This document shows positions 10,109-19,710 of a DNA stretch of 19,726 bases, in pieces; position 1 is the stretch's first letter, and each line of letters opens with the position of its first letter. The notes under the pieces are model-generated. The model was given only the letters and a program-made list of their open reading frames with translations, searched no databases and was not told where the DNA came from. The translations under genes and the position numbers were made by a program. Source of the stretch: Parachlorella kessleri (taxonomy: Eukaryota; Chlorophyta; Trebouxiophyceae; Chlorellales; Chlorellaceae); contig BBXU01002774.1 in the NCBI GenBank assembly GCA_001598975.1, positions 1-19,726 on the forward strand, in the 5' to 3' direction.

Positions 10109-12637
10109 ATGGACCTGGCCACCAGCCCAGCTGAAACCAGCGCACCCCCTGAGTGGGTCTCTGAGCCATGCATGATGGGCATAGGCAAGTTCTCTCTCGT
10201 ATCCCTGATTCCAGGTGGCCTGGGGTTACCTTGTGTGAAACGGACCGCTTCTGTGTGTGTGGGGGTCTTGCCCGCGGCAGCTCCCCAAGGCTACACCCAC
10301 TTGATATCCCTTGAGGTTCCCAGTCGTGCAGGCACACTGCAGGAGGCCGCTTTCTTCGTGGCACATGTCACTTGAGCGCATAGGGAGCTGACAGGTGGCT
10401 CAAACCAAGCCTTCTGGCTTGACGATTGTGCGGTGCAGATGAAGCGGGCCGGGGGCCCGTTCTCGGACCTATGGTGTATGCCTGTGCCTACTGTCCCATA
10501 TCGACCTTGGAACAGCTTAAAAAGAGGTGTGTACTGACCAGACTTTGGATGCTGAGCAGGCTCGCTTGGCGCTGGGAGGCTTTCGAGCATACTGGTTTGC
10601 CTACATTGTAGCTTACAATGGCAGCAGTCAGCTTGGAGCTGCTCGCGTCGCAACCTCACCTCCCAAGAGCCCTGTGTTTGCAAGTTTAGGTTTACCGGCG
10701 AGGGGTGCCTAGTGCAGGGAGTTTGCCGACTCCAAGACGCTGACAGAAGAGAAGCGGGAGCGGTTATATGAGCAGATACAGCAGGACCCTGGGCTGGGCT
10801 ACCTGGCAGACGTCCTCTCAGCCGGTGAGGCCTACAGGGGCACGGACTCTTTACACAGAGGGGCAGCAAGGGCAGGACTAAGCACGTTGCCGTTCGGCAC
10901 TGTCTAGTCCTCCTTTTCATGGAAGAGGCCTGTCAGGGCCAAGCCGCTGCTTTAAAAGCCATGCAATGGCAGGGTGGCGACGATTATTGCGGGGTTGGGT
11001 TCGCCCACATGCCGTGGGTCTCTGCTGGGGCGGCAGTGTTCCCCAGCGGGGTGCTGCCACCCCAAAGCCGCGCTCCTTGCTCACTATCCCAGCCTGCACC
11101 CCTGCCGCTGCGGACCCTCCCAGAGCTCATCTCGGCCAAGATGCTGTCGCGGGAGAAGGTCAGCCTGAACCAGCTGGCCAACGAGTCCACCTTTAAGCTC
11201 ATAGAGACGGTGCTGGAGCAAGGCGTCAACCTACAGGAGGTGTATGTCGATACCGTGGGCGACGCTGCAAAGTACCAGGTGCGTTGCCTGCAAGTGCAGC
11301 GGTCCGGCCCTTTGCCTAGCTTGCTTATGACGGAAACTGCTGAAACCTTCCCACGGATTTTCTTGCCACAACCCGCGGCTTCCTGGGCTGCGAACCTGGT
11401 GTTAGAAAACACACCTGGGGGTGCAGCTCGCCACCTGGCTGGCTTGCGTACACATGTGTCACTGCTTCCCCTGCTCAACCCTGGGCGCCTCCTTGCCCGC
11501 CTGGGCGTCTGCAGGACAAGCTGTCCCAGCGGTTCCCTGGGCTGGCCTTCACGGTGTGCCCCAAGGCGGACGCGCTGTACCCCATCGTGTCAGCCGCCAG
11601 CATTGTGGCCAAGGTCACGCGGGACCACCTGCTGCGTGACTTCCAGCACCCAGAGTCCGCTGCCATCGTGCCCAGATATGGGTCGGGCTACCCAGGTGGG
11701 GAGGGAGCTTGTGGGTGGGTGGGTGGGTGGGTGCTGGTGGTGGTGTGTGGGGGGGGGGGAGCGGAGGCGACCCTGGAAGATTCAACTTGCTGCTGGCCGG
11801 AAGGAGCAGCAGCACGCTACCGTCTACCCTGCTGCAACAGCCAGATGCGGGGCAATTTCAGCAAAGTCCAGGAGGGATTTGTGTGGACCCCCCCGTGTTC
11901 TCGTACTATCACGCTCAGACCGTGAAGGCTAGGTTTAGGTTGGGAAGGGACAAGTTCCCACTCATGCAGTTGTGCTTGCCACGCTGTGCCACCAAGCTGA
12001 GGCTGTTCCTGGTTACTCTCTGTGCAGCCGACCCCGACACCAAGGCCTGGCTGGACTCCCACTGCGACCCCGTCTTTGGCTTCCCCTCGCTGGTGCGTTG
12101 CTGCCGCCTGCCCCTCTGGGCAGGATGTTTCGTCTTCGAAGCTGGTGACGTCATCGGCAGGAGTCTGTTTTGGTGGGACGGCACAGAGAGACTCAGCGGC
12201 AGCTGGCAGTGATTCCCTAGGGCTGAAGTGTCAGCCAGCAGTGAAAGAGCACCCCGTACAAGACATGCCGCCACTGCCATGATCCCATCCAAGGGCAGGA
12301 CGGTCAGCCTAGGTTCCTCCTGGCTGTTGGTAAGGCTTGGGTTGCCATCCTAGGTGCCGCACTTTTTGACTAAATTCTAGACACACAGAATGTGTAGCAG
12401 TTTTAATGCATCCTGTCCAGTATGTTGCAGGTGCGCTTCTCCTGGAGCACCTGCACACCCATCCTGGAGGGGCGGGCAGTTAAAGTGCGGTGGGAGTGCG
12501 AGGAGGAGGGCGGCGGCAGCCAGCAGACGCTGTGCTTTGCCACCAGCAGCACGCAGCAGCCCTTGCATTCCCAGGGCACGGGCCGCCACTCCTTCTTCCG
12601 AGCACGCAAGCTGCAGCGGATACACGCGGGTTTTTAG
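10109..12637 (+). CDS. RNASEH2A: Ribonuclease H2 catalytic subunit A, complete
   Basis: Seven exons (10109-10184, 10439-10526, 10718-10824, 11124-11278, 11515-11695, 12028-12092, 12431-12637) join in frame to 292 residues, against 299 in human. The ATG is the first in its frame, with an in-frame TGA at 10088-10090. The enzyme removes single ribonucleotides and RNA primers from RNA/DNA hybrids and works with subunits B and C. The type-2 RNase H catalytic set is present: D26 and E27 in [15 protein letters not shown]133 in VYVDTVG, D161 in [13 protein letters not shown], and the hybrid-junction tyrosine in YGSGYP (Y201). [17 protein letters not shown] and [11 protein letters not shown] are further family blocks. 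The N-terminal 20 residues are variable and show no clear targeting signal. Intron 1 is GC-AG and splits the D26 codon. It is divergent from Pol5 and convergent with the HPP gene. Confidence 0.97.
10185..10438 (+). other. RNASEH2A: GC-AG intron 1 of RNase H2A
   Basis: The exon ends ATAG and the intron begins GCAAGT, the optimal context for the rare GC donor class. It ends GGTGCAG. Only this join produces GIDEAGRG, and no GT donor nearby restores the motif. The intron is 254 nt and phase 1, splitting the GAT codon of catalytic D26. Confidence 0.9.
11696..11760 (+). repeat. G-rich tract at the start of RNase H2A intron 5
   Basis: Directly after the exon 5 donor (GTGGGG at 11696) come about five GTGG/TGGG units (11711-11731), a GGT-rich stretch, and an 11-G run at 11749-11759. 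All are on the sense strand, so the nascent RNA is G-quadruplex-prone. The G-run length may be uncertain in the assembly. Confidence 0.85.
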
Positions 12638-13149
12638 GGGCGATGGGCCATCTGCCTGGCATGCAGGGGCCTTGAAACCTGTCAGAAGTACTGGTGGCGT
12701 CGCCTCGAGATACGATACTGACCAGATGCTGTTTGCAAAGGGGCTTGCCAGTTCAGATGCTCCATGTCGGCCTCATGCAACAGCCCAGGCTGGGCAACCA
12801 ACAGCTCACCGGACCCAAGCACACAACAAGCATCAGAAATGCAGGGGCAATGAAACAGTCCTGATGGAAAACAGTTCAGAGTAATGTACAAACATCAAGG
12901 GGCCAGGACACGGCAAGGACAGTGCAGCACACTGCACGCACAAATGAGGTCGCAAACCTCAGCACTCAACTCTAGAACTACCTCAAAATTGCATGTGCAC
13001 GACAGGCACAACAGGCAACATAAGGATAAAACTGCGGACATCGGGGGTTACCGCTCTGCGGCTGTGCCTTTAAGGAATACTCAATGATTGTGGTTTCCAA
13101 CGGTAGTTTCAACCCTGCCAACCCACAGCGGCCGTCACTGCTGCTAGCA
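12638..13149. other. Tail-to-tail spacer between RNase H2A and HPP genes
   Basis: These 512 nt hold the 3' UTRs of two converging genes. I find no TGTAA (either strand), no clear AATAAA and no conserved coding frame. The right half (about 12880-13080) is A-richer than the flanking exons, as expected near transcript ends. Transcripts from the two genes could overlap here. Confidence 0.6.
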
Positions 13150-14911
13150 TCACCACCAGAAGGTTGGGTAGCGCCTGTGCGGTGCCAGGTTGTTAACAAA
13201 CAGGGCTGCAGACAACAACCAGAGCTGGGCCGCCTGTCAGTGCCCTTGGTAAGTGCAGGCGGTCTACCGCAAGAAGCAACAGCATTCATCCAGCACGCAG
13301 GGGGCAACGCGGCGGTCTGAAGCAGTGGATAGTAAGGATAGCACCAAAGCAGGCTGTTGAATGAAATGTGTCAGGATACAAAGCAAGCTTGGTTTGTCGC
13401 ACACGGGTGGAGCCTCACCTATGAGCTGCATGACCACGGTGCCCAGCGCCACGGTGACCAGGTAGGAGTAACCGTGCCACCGCGGCAACTCGGTCATGGA
13501 GCTGGCAATGAGAGCTGTTGCACCACCTGCCACGCATGCAACCAACGAGCCTCTCATCTTGAGACTGCTGTAGCCAACTGGACGGACAGCCCCCCCGCTC
13601 TCAGTGGCACAAGCGGTCCATGACAGACAGAGTTTCCAGGTATGGCCAGCTACGCCTCCCACTCCCCCCTTCGGGTAGTCACAGCCACCCACAGTCAGAG
13701 CTACTCGGGACGCAGTCCAGCTTGCCACAGTGCCGCTAATAATCAAGGGTTGTAGCACCCACCCACCTGGCGGGTGTGTGGTGGCGGTGAGCATCATAAA
13801 GAACAGGGCAAGGGACATCCCCACGGGGGCTGCTATCCATGGCTTGGGTATGATGACACGCACGGTGACACCCACGACGGCGCTGAGGATCTGGCCGCAG
13901 ATGAAGTTACGCGGTTGCGCCATCTTGGACTCCAGCCTACAGATCACCAGCCATCCTGCTGTGGCAACTTGCAACCTCTGCTACCCTTTGGACTGTAGCA
14001 CACATGCCCAGCAACGGGCAGCTGGCAACTCAGCCCACTACTTAGGCTTTGACCATGCTGAAGCGCTTCCGGCCCCTTCAACAGACATCGCCTGGCCAGT
14101 TACGCTCGCTGCCTGCCACGCTCCCCCCTCCCACGCCACTCACATGCCGAAGATGAGCACCGCCGAGGCCCCAAAGCTGCCAACCATCAGCGCTATGTCT
14201 ATCTCCGGGGTCACCCACTGGTTTAGCGCTGACACCGCCAGGATGCCTAGGAACGCGCCCAGCCAGGACCAGAACAAGTCGGCCAAGGAGGCATAAGGCA
14301 GCCGGGTGTCCAGCCCGCCTGCAGAAACAGCAGCCTATGCTCTGGGCACCGGCGAAACCCCGACGCTGAGCCGTGAACGAACAAGCTGGGGGCTGTAAAC
14401 TCAGTCAGCTTGGCACGCCGTCCGGAGCTGCGCTGCAGGGCATCCCGCTCGCTGAACACCGCCAGCACCAGCAGAGCCTTGGACCCGGCGTACCTTTCCA
14501 CTTCTTGAAGTAAGATGTGAACCAGACCTGCGCTAGCCAAGGGGGAGTAGTATTGGCTCAAAGCTGCCAAGGAACCTACAACGCTTGCGAGCGAAGGCTC
14601 CCCCCTAGGACAGCAGTGCCGGCCGCACGCACCTGCCAGGAGAAGTAGGAGCTGGGTGCATCCTCAATCACGATCCTGGCGTGCTGCGAGTCCAACCTCA
14701 TGGTGGCGTCGTCGCTGCTGGGTTTCCCACTGCTGTCCGCTCCTGGGAAGGGGTGCTTGCCGTCATGCTGCTCGCTGTGCACCTCCAACCGGTTCTCCAA
14801 GGCCATAGCCGCCTCATAGGCGTTGCCATTTCGCCCTGAACCGTCTGCTGTAACACTGAAAGCGGGGCCAGGTTGCAATGCCGGGTGGACCGTCTGCATA
14901 TTCGGTGGCAT
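13150..14911 (-). CDS. HPP-family integral membrane protein (candidate plastid nitrite transporter), complete
   Basis: Exons 14911-14633, 14503-14494 (10-nt microexon), 14318-14144, 13936-13767, 13526-13419 and 13205-13150 join to 798 nt, 265 residues plus stop. Residues 1-93 are a hydrophilic, poorly conserved N-terminus. The HPP domain follows: a first membrane helix around LFWSWLGAFLGILAV (111-128), a second at ALMVGSFGASAVLIFG (139-154), the ESKMAQPRNFICGQ loop, then helices around 170-184 and 190-206. The namesake motif is HPPGGATAL (209-217). A last helix near 232-251 leads into LFVNNLAPHRRYPTFWW at the C-terminus. Cyanobacterial and Arabidopsis HPP proteins have been linked to nitrite transport, in plants at the chloroplast envelope; that role here is inference. 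No convincing transit peptide is visible, and an upstream 5' exon is not excluded. The gene is convergent with RNase H2A. Confidence 0.93.
14494..14503 (-). other. Probable 10-nt microexon of the HPP gene
   Basis: Exon 1 ends in phase 0 (SYFSWQ) but the next long exon (14318-14144) opens in phase 1, so a direct join is out of frame. Between them, the minus strand has ACTTCAAG, then AAGTGGAAAG, then a GTACGCCG donor, identical to the donor of Pol5 exon 13. Inserting these 10 nt restores the frame and adds KWKG, giving YFSWQKWKGGLDTRLP. A W/K-G step before the first helix fits the family as I recall it. The competing explanation is an acceptor at GCATAG (exon starting about 14336), giving AAVSAGGL. 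Confidence 0.55.
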
Positions 14912-15272
14912 TGTACCTGCTGGATAGGTCCCAGACCGATAGCAGCAAGTGTTAGTGACATCAAAGTATATTAAGGGGCACCATGACGGCGACAGCCCCG
15001 AAAGTTAACCCCTGGCAGTCACATGGGCCCCCGATCTGTGCGCTTGCGCCAAAGGCCGGCAGCACAAGCATTTCATCATAAGCCTTGTCCAAACCACTTA
15101 ATGGCAACTTAACATGCTACGAGGCGTCGGCCTGACAGCTGACACTGTTACTCGAGAGGACGAGGCTCCACCAATCACCCCCTTAAGTGAGATATCAAGG
15201 CCTAGCTATAGCCTGCCCCCTATCAGTCGTACAGAGAAAGGACCACCTCTGCTATACTAGCCACCTTTTGAT

Positions 15273-15685
15273 GGTAACAGGCAACGCGAACAGAGGAGTG
15301 GTAGGGGTAAACAGTCCTGACAGACTGGGTGGAACTGTGGTCACACAGAAGCAGAGCATCACTTTGTCTTGCGGCGAGAAAAGGATTTGAGGTTAACCGC
15401 AACAGCTGCCTGCAATAGTCCATTGGGTAGCTGGGCATTTTGTCAAGGTGACAGGCCATGCTGAAGAGAGAGGAGGTAAGGGTAAGAACAACTGACAGGG
15501 TTGGGTAACTATTAAGCAAGCCTTGAAGGGTGGCAGGTAGTGCGAACAGGGAGTGAGAGGTGAACTGTACGGACAGGTCTGCAGATATGCGCCCGAGTTA
15601 TTTCAGGGTGACTGGTCATGCGAACAGGATTGAAGGCGAACTGTAGTGACAGGGGCGATGCAGTTATGCTCCCGAGTCTTGCCTG
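15273..15685. repeat. Array of about five degenerate ~80-nt tandem repeats
   Basis: Related units start near 15273, 15355, 15447, 15529 and 15607. A typical unit opens GGTGRCAGG, continues TGCGAACAGG, then a GGTGAACTGTA-like block, GACAGG, and a pyrimidine-richer end (GCCCGAGT). The last two copies align best; the second is poorly preserved. Spacing of 78-92 nt and clear divergence suggest an old minisatellite. It lacks the identical repeats and unique spacers of a CRISPR array and has no inverted termini. Confidence 0.7.
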
Positions 15686-16150
15686 ACTTCTAGCCTTCTG
15701 CCTGCCCTTCCTCATCCATCCCCACCCAAGAGGCTACTTGACCTTACACTACTCCAAATCGCTCGTCATATAAGTGGAAAAGCAGAGGGAAAGGGACGGC
15801 AAGACCAGTGGGACAAGACCATCAACCAGGAGCGCGCTGCCTCCAACTGTGGGTGTGTGCCCTATATACGTGCACTCAGCAAATTGCATATACGTTCCCG
15901 GAGACAGAAAGAGAAATGGGAGAAGTCCTCTGATGACAGATGGCAGGGGGGAGCCGGCAGGGCCATAGGCTGCCGGCCAATCCAAGTGGATTGCATTTGC
16001 ATTTGCACATATATCTTCATCAGTCATGCATGCTGTCATGTACGTGTAGCCGCCACACATGCAACGCGGGAAGGCATGCCCCGGGACCCCTCTCCTCTCC
16101 GGGACTCTTGCTCTCAACAACAACAACAGCCAAGGAAGCACCTCTGCAGC

Positions 16151-16210
16151 TAGCAAAATAGCAGCAAGCAAAATCTAGAAAGCCTCTGTAGCAAAACCTA
16201 GAAAATCGCG
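16151..16210. repeat. Short A-rich direct repeats downstream of PPDK
   Basis: AGCAAAATCTAGAAA (from 16167) recurs as AGCAAAACCTAGAAA (from 16190), with a further partial copy, TAGCAAAATAGC, at 16152. The spacing is about 23 nt. No function is recognisable. Confidence 0.75.
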
Positions 16211-16461
16211 CTCCCCGACCAAAACAGGCCTGTGCAAGCGTGGCAGGCGTACGTACGCATATGTAGGGTTACGAAGGGGAAGTGTTGATGCCGGCCTACA
16301 GTGCTCATACAGTTAGAAAGAGGCCATGGGCGGCCGCCTTGGGCTGTTCATTCGTTCTCAGCTCTCTCAGCTGCGGGCCCTTGCGTTACTCCCGCCGAGC
16401 GACCAGGCTACCCACCAGTGTTCCATCCACCGACATGTCTAGCAAAGGGGGGGAGCTCCGC

Positions 16462-18125
16462 TCAGTCCTGGCAGTGGGAGTCGCCGTGGGCCGACTTGTT
16501 CTTGATGGCGGCCTGGGCGGCTGCCAGGCGGGCGATGGGCACGCGCAGGGGGGAGCAGGACACGTAGTCCACACCCACCGTGGACACAAACTCAATGCTC
16601 TTGGGGTCGCCACCGTGCTCACCTGCAGGAAGGGCCAATGGGGGAATGCCAGATGGGATCAGGCCCCAACCCAGGCACAGCAGCAACACCAGTCAGTGGC
16701 CAGGCCTGCAAGCTTCGACAAGAGAAGTGGCAAGCTTTCTTAGCACTACGCTGGACACTTCCCATTCCTCAGTCTTCTACAAAGGCACAAGAAAATAAAA
16801 GACTCCACCTGTCCCTGTGCCAGTGCCAGTGCCATGCCTGTGCCTCGCCTGCCCTCTGCAGCACCCCTCCAGGCCAGGCAAGTCCCCACCCTGCCTGCAT
16901 GCCGAGGCCAGCCCCGCCCCTCCCTCCCCCGCAGGCAGTAGTAGCTCACCGCAGATGCCGATGTGCAGCTGGGGCCTGGTGGCGCGGCCGCGCTGCACTG
17001 CCAGCTTGATGAGCTCGCCCACGCCGCTGGTGTCCAGGGTCTCAAAGGGGTCGGCGGGCAGCACGCCCTCCTTCACATACTTGGGCAGGAACTTGGCCTC
17101 TGCGCGCGGGGAGTGGGTCGCTGTCAGCCTGGTACTATGCAACGGGGGTGTCAAGGCGCACATCTCTACCTCCTCTGCCAGGCAAGGTTCATGAATCCTG
17201 CACACGCAACTGTCTAGGCTGGCATGGGTTCTAGGTGCGGCCGTGGGCTTTGCGGTGGCACAGGGAGCTGGGCAACGAGGGGGCGACGGGGAGCCACCTC
17301 ACCTGCGTCGTCGCGTGAGAAGCCGCAGGTCATCTGGGTGAGGTCGTTGGTGCCAAAGGAGAAGAACACGGCATGCTTGGCCAGGTCACCGGCCTGCACA
17401 CACACACAGCGCACCCAGGGAGGAAGTGAAGAGCCAGTGGTCATGTGGCACAGTGATCGGTGCAACGAGCACAGTTCGCAAGAAAGTCATAGCAGCAATG
17501 CAGGCAGGTCACCACCGGTTGTGCAGGCCCTTGTGGCAGGCTAGGGCCACGTCTGCACCGACCAACCAACCAGGGCGTCTGCGGTGTGTTCCCAGGCGTG
17601 CCAGCAACGTCACAGCCAGCACATATGGGGACCCTCCTCAGACTGCTGGTTGGCGGCGCCCATGCAGCCCCGCCCCCCCCCACCCCCCCCCCCTCCCGTC
17701 GGCTCCACTCACCCGCAGCGCGCCGCGAGGGACCTCAATCATGGTGCCGACCTGGTAGTCGGCCGTGGACCCAGCGCGCGCAAACACCTGCTTGGCCGCC
17801 TTGTGAATCACAGACACCTGCACACAGGGCACCCAACAGGCGAGCAGCAACGTGTCAGCCATCGTGTGATAAGCACTCAACTTGGCAGAGCACAGCCCGG
17901 CACTTGCAAGCGCTCTCCAGGTCATCCGAGGTTGCAGACACTGGCATTGCACCTAGGGCAGGCTGACAGGTCCCTTTCCCATGGATGCGACAGCCCCACC
18001 AAGCACCCAGCAGCTCCAAGCCACCCTCCCAGCCCGCTCCGCAGCTACCCTAGCAACCCCAGGCACGACACCAGGCCTGAAACAATCACACACGGACACC
18101 CCCACACGCTCACACACCCACCCAC

Positions 18126-18161
<36 letters not shown>

Positions 18162-19710
18162 CCACCTACCCACACACAGCCGCCCCCCCTCTGGCTGGCT
18201 GGCTACCTAGCCGCCCACCCACCTGGTTCTTGAGCTCCTCCTCAAAGCCCACCAGTGGCACCATGATGTGCGGGTGCACCTTGATGCCCCTCCTGGCCAC
18301 GTTGACTGCCGCCTCCAGGATGGCGGTGGCCTGCATGTCGGTGATGTCCGGGTGCACTATGCCCAGCCGGCACCCGCGCAGGCCCATCTGCACACACACA
18401 CACACAATAAGTCGGGGGTGAGGCAGGGGTAGGTGCCGGGCCGGCGGACAGGCAGGCAGGCGGACTGCGGCGCATAGCACAGGCCGAGGGTGGGGGAGCG
18501 CTGTGAGCACGGCTGCACACTGAGGCTGGGCAGGAAGGGTAGAGGGCTGTAGGAGGGTGCAGCCTGGCTAAAGCTGTCCTGCTGGCTGTGGCCCTGTCCT
18601 TAGTAGACAACAAAACAGGGTGGTGGGTGGGCAGGGGGGCACTCACCATGGGGTTGGCCTCATTCAGCGCCTCCAGCTTCTTCTTGAGGACCTTGTGGGT
18701 GGCCATGTCTGCACACCACCAGCCAACCAGTCAGCGGCTCACAACCGTTCAGCAAGCAAGTACTGCACCAGCACCAGCAGTTGCCTAGCGAGTGGCTGCT
18801 GGCCAGACAGCGACAGTGCTCGCACAGGGCCCCCCCCCCCCTCCCTTGCTGCTGCACCACAGCTGGCAGTTGGCAGCGCGCGGCATGCCATACTCTCGCT
18901 CCTACAGCCAGGATTGTTTCCAGTCCCCGGAGCAACGCTGCCAAGGCGGCAGCAGCAGCAGCACTCACGCTGTCCCTTGTATGCCTTGGACTGCTCCACC
19001 AGCGTGTCCAGCAGCTGGTCCAGGGCGGGGCCCTCGTGCGGCAGGAACTCGTGCAGCGGGGGGTCCTGCCAGGCAGCAAGCAGGGGAGGCAAGGTGGGGC
19101 GGTGCATGGGCCAGCCAAGCGGCGGACAAGTCAGTCAGTTGATCCGCCTGCCTGCCATCTGGCCAGCTTTAGCAGCAAGGGGGTAGGCAAGGAGTGGTCA
19201 AGGGTGCTGGGAAGCCAGATGCTTGCTGATGACCCCAGCAAAGGCCAGCTGCACGCCTGTCCACCCACCCCCAGGCAGGGTCACCAGCAACCCAACACCA
19301 AGCCACCAACCGCCACACCCGCTCCCCGCCCCGGTCGGTGGATGCCCCGGGGCTCGCCCCGTGCACCCCGCGCTGTGCCTGCCGCTGCTGCCGGCTCACC
19401 AGCAGGCGTATGGTGACGGGCAGGCCGTCCATGGCCTCAAAGATGCCCTCAAAGTCGGCCCGCTGGAACTCCTTCAGCGTTGCCAGCGCCTCCGTGGCGC
19501 CGCCCACGTCCAGCTCCTCGGCGGCAATCATGCGCCGCACCGCGGCAATGCGCTCGGCGGACGAGAAGAACATGTGCTCGGTGCGCACCAGGCCGATGCC
19601 TTGCGCGCCGTTGTTGCGGGCGACGAGTGCGTCCTCGGGGGTGTCGGCGTTGGTGTACACACCCAGCTTGCGCGCCGCGTCCACCCAGCCCATGAACAGG
19701 GCCATGTCGC
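16462..19710 (-). CDS. PPDK: Pyruvate, phosphate dikinase, C-terminal part (partial)
   Basis: Eight exons are visible: 19710-19400, 19065-18969, 18708-18647, 18387-18223, 17817-17713, 17393-17303, 17099-16950, 16622-16462. They give 379 complete residues to the stop (TGA, 16464-16462); upstream exons lie beyond the window. PPDK interconverts pyruvate, ATP and Pi with PEP, AMP and PPi. This part is the PEP/pyruvate-binding barrel. Substrate and metal residues are intact: Arg in [10 protein letters not shown], Arg in [16 protein letters not shown], Glu in [11 protein letters not shown], Asn-Asp in [12 protein letters not shown], and the catalytic Cys in [26 protein letters not shown] closes the domain, followed by a short tail ending HGDSHCQD. 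The phosphohistidine domain, the ATP-grasp domain and any plastid transit peptide are outside. CHGY variation (TCGFSRDD instead of the common FGYSRDD) is minor. All junctions keep phase. Confidence 0.97.
17397..17408. repeat. (CA)6 microsatellite at a PPDK acceptor
   Basis: On the sense strand this is (TG)6 ending two bases before the AG acceptor of the exon 17393-17303 (reads TGTGTGCAG). It replaces an ordinary pyrimidine tract. Confidence 0.9.
17673..17697. repeat. C-run tract (G-runs in PPDK sense strand) beside a 5' splice site
   Basis: Runs of 9 and 11 C separated by A, then TCCC, lie 15-40 nt downstream of the GTGAGT donor of the exon 17817-17713. In the PPDK transcript this is a dense G-run block. 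Confidence 0.9.
18131..18156. repeat. (CA)13 microsatellite in a PPDK intron
   Basis: Thirteen CA units, (TG)13 on the sense strand, sit within further CA-rich sequence (18100-18180) in the intron following the exon 18387-18223. Confidence 0.95.
18391..18406. repeat. (CA)8 microsatellite at a PPDK acceptor
   Basis: On the sense strand this is (TG)8 immediately before the CAG acceptor of the exon 18387-18223. It is the second PPDK acceptor built on a TG repeat. Confidence 0.95.
18830..18841. repeat. C12 homopolymer in a PPDK intron
   Basis: Twelve C on the plus strand, G12 on the PPDK sense strand, lie about 127 nt downstream of the donor of the exon 19065-18969. The length may be unreliable in the assembly. 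Confidence 0.85.

Larger units (their letters stand above)
14912..16461. other. 1.55-kb spacer: HPP 5' flank and PPDK 3' flank
   Basis: Both flanking genes read leftward, so the left end should contain the HPP promoter and 5' UTR and the right end the PPDK 3' UTR. A weak TATA-like string (TATACTTTG on the minus strand, near 14963-14971) lies about 55 nt upstream of the HPP ATG. A TGTAA signal on the minus strand (15744-15748) would give PPDK a ~0.7-kb 3' UTR, plausible but unproven. The middle holds degenerate repeats (15273-15685), and 16113-16129 has a short CAA repeat. Open frames here have no recognisable family. Confidence 0.6.

Noticed and set aside
10919..11932. 337-codon open frame on the plus strand in the RNase H2A locus
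   Set aside because: Only its middle (11124-11278) is real exon; the rest is read-through of introns 3 and 4 and later sequence in the wrong frame.
12612..12640. TTTTTAGGGG as a telomere-like motif
   Set aside because: It is a single occurrence overlapping the RNase H2A stop codon, with no tandem TTTAGGG or TTTTAGGG units.
15273..15685. CRISPR-like or transposon interpretation of the repeat array
   Set aside because: Units are degenerate and contiguous with no unique spacers, no cas genes, no terminal inverted repeats and no transposase.
15749..16171. 140-codon open frame on the minus strand with a Leu-rich start
   Set aside because: The Leu run comes from a CAA/CAG-type repeat; there is no family match, no splice support, and it lies in a low-complexity spacer.
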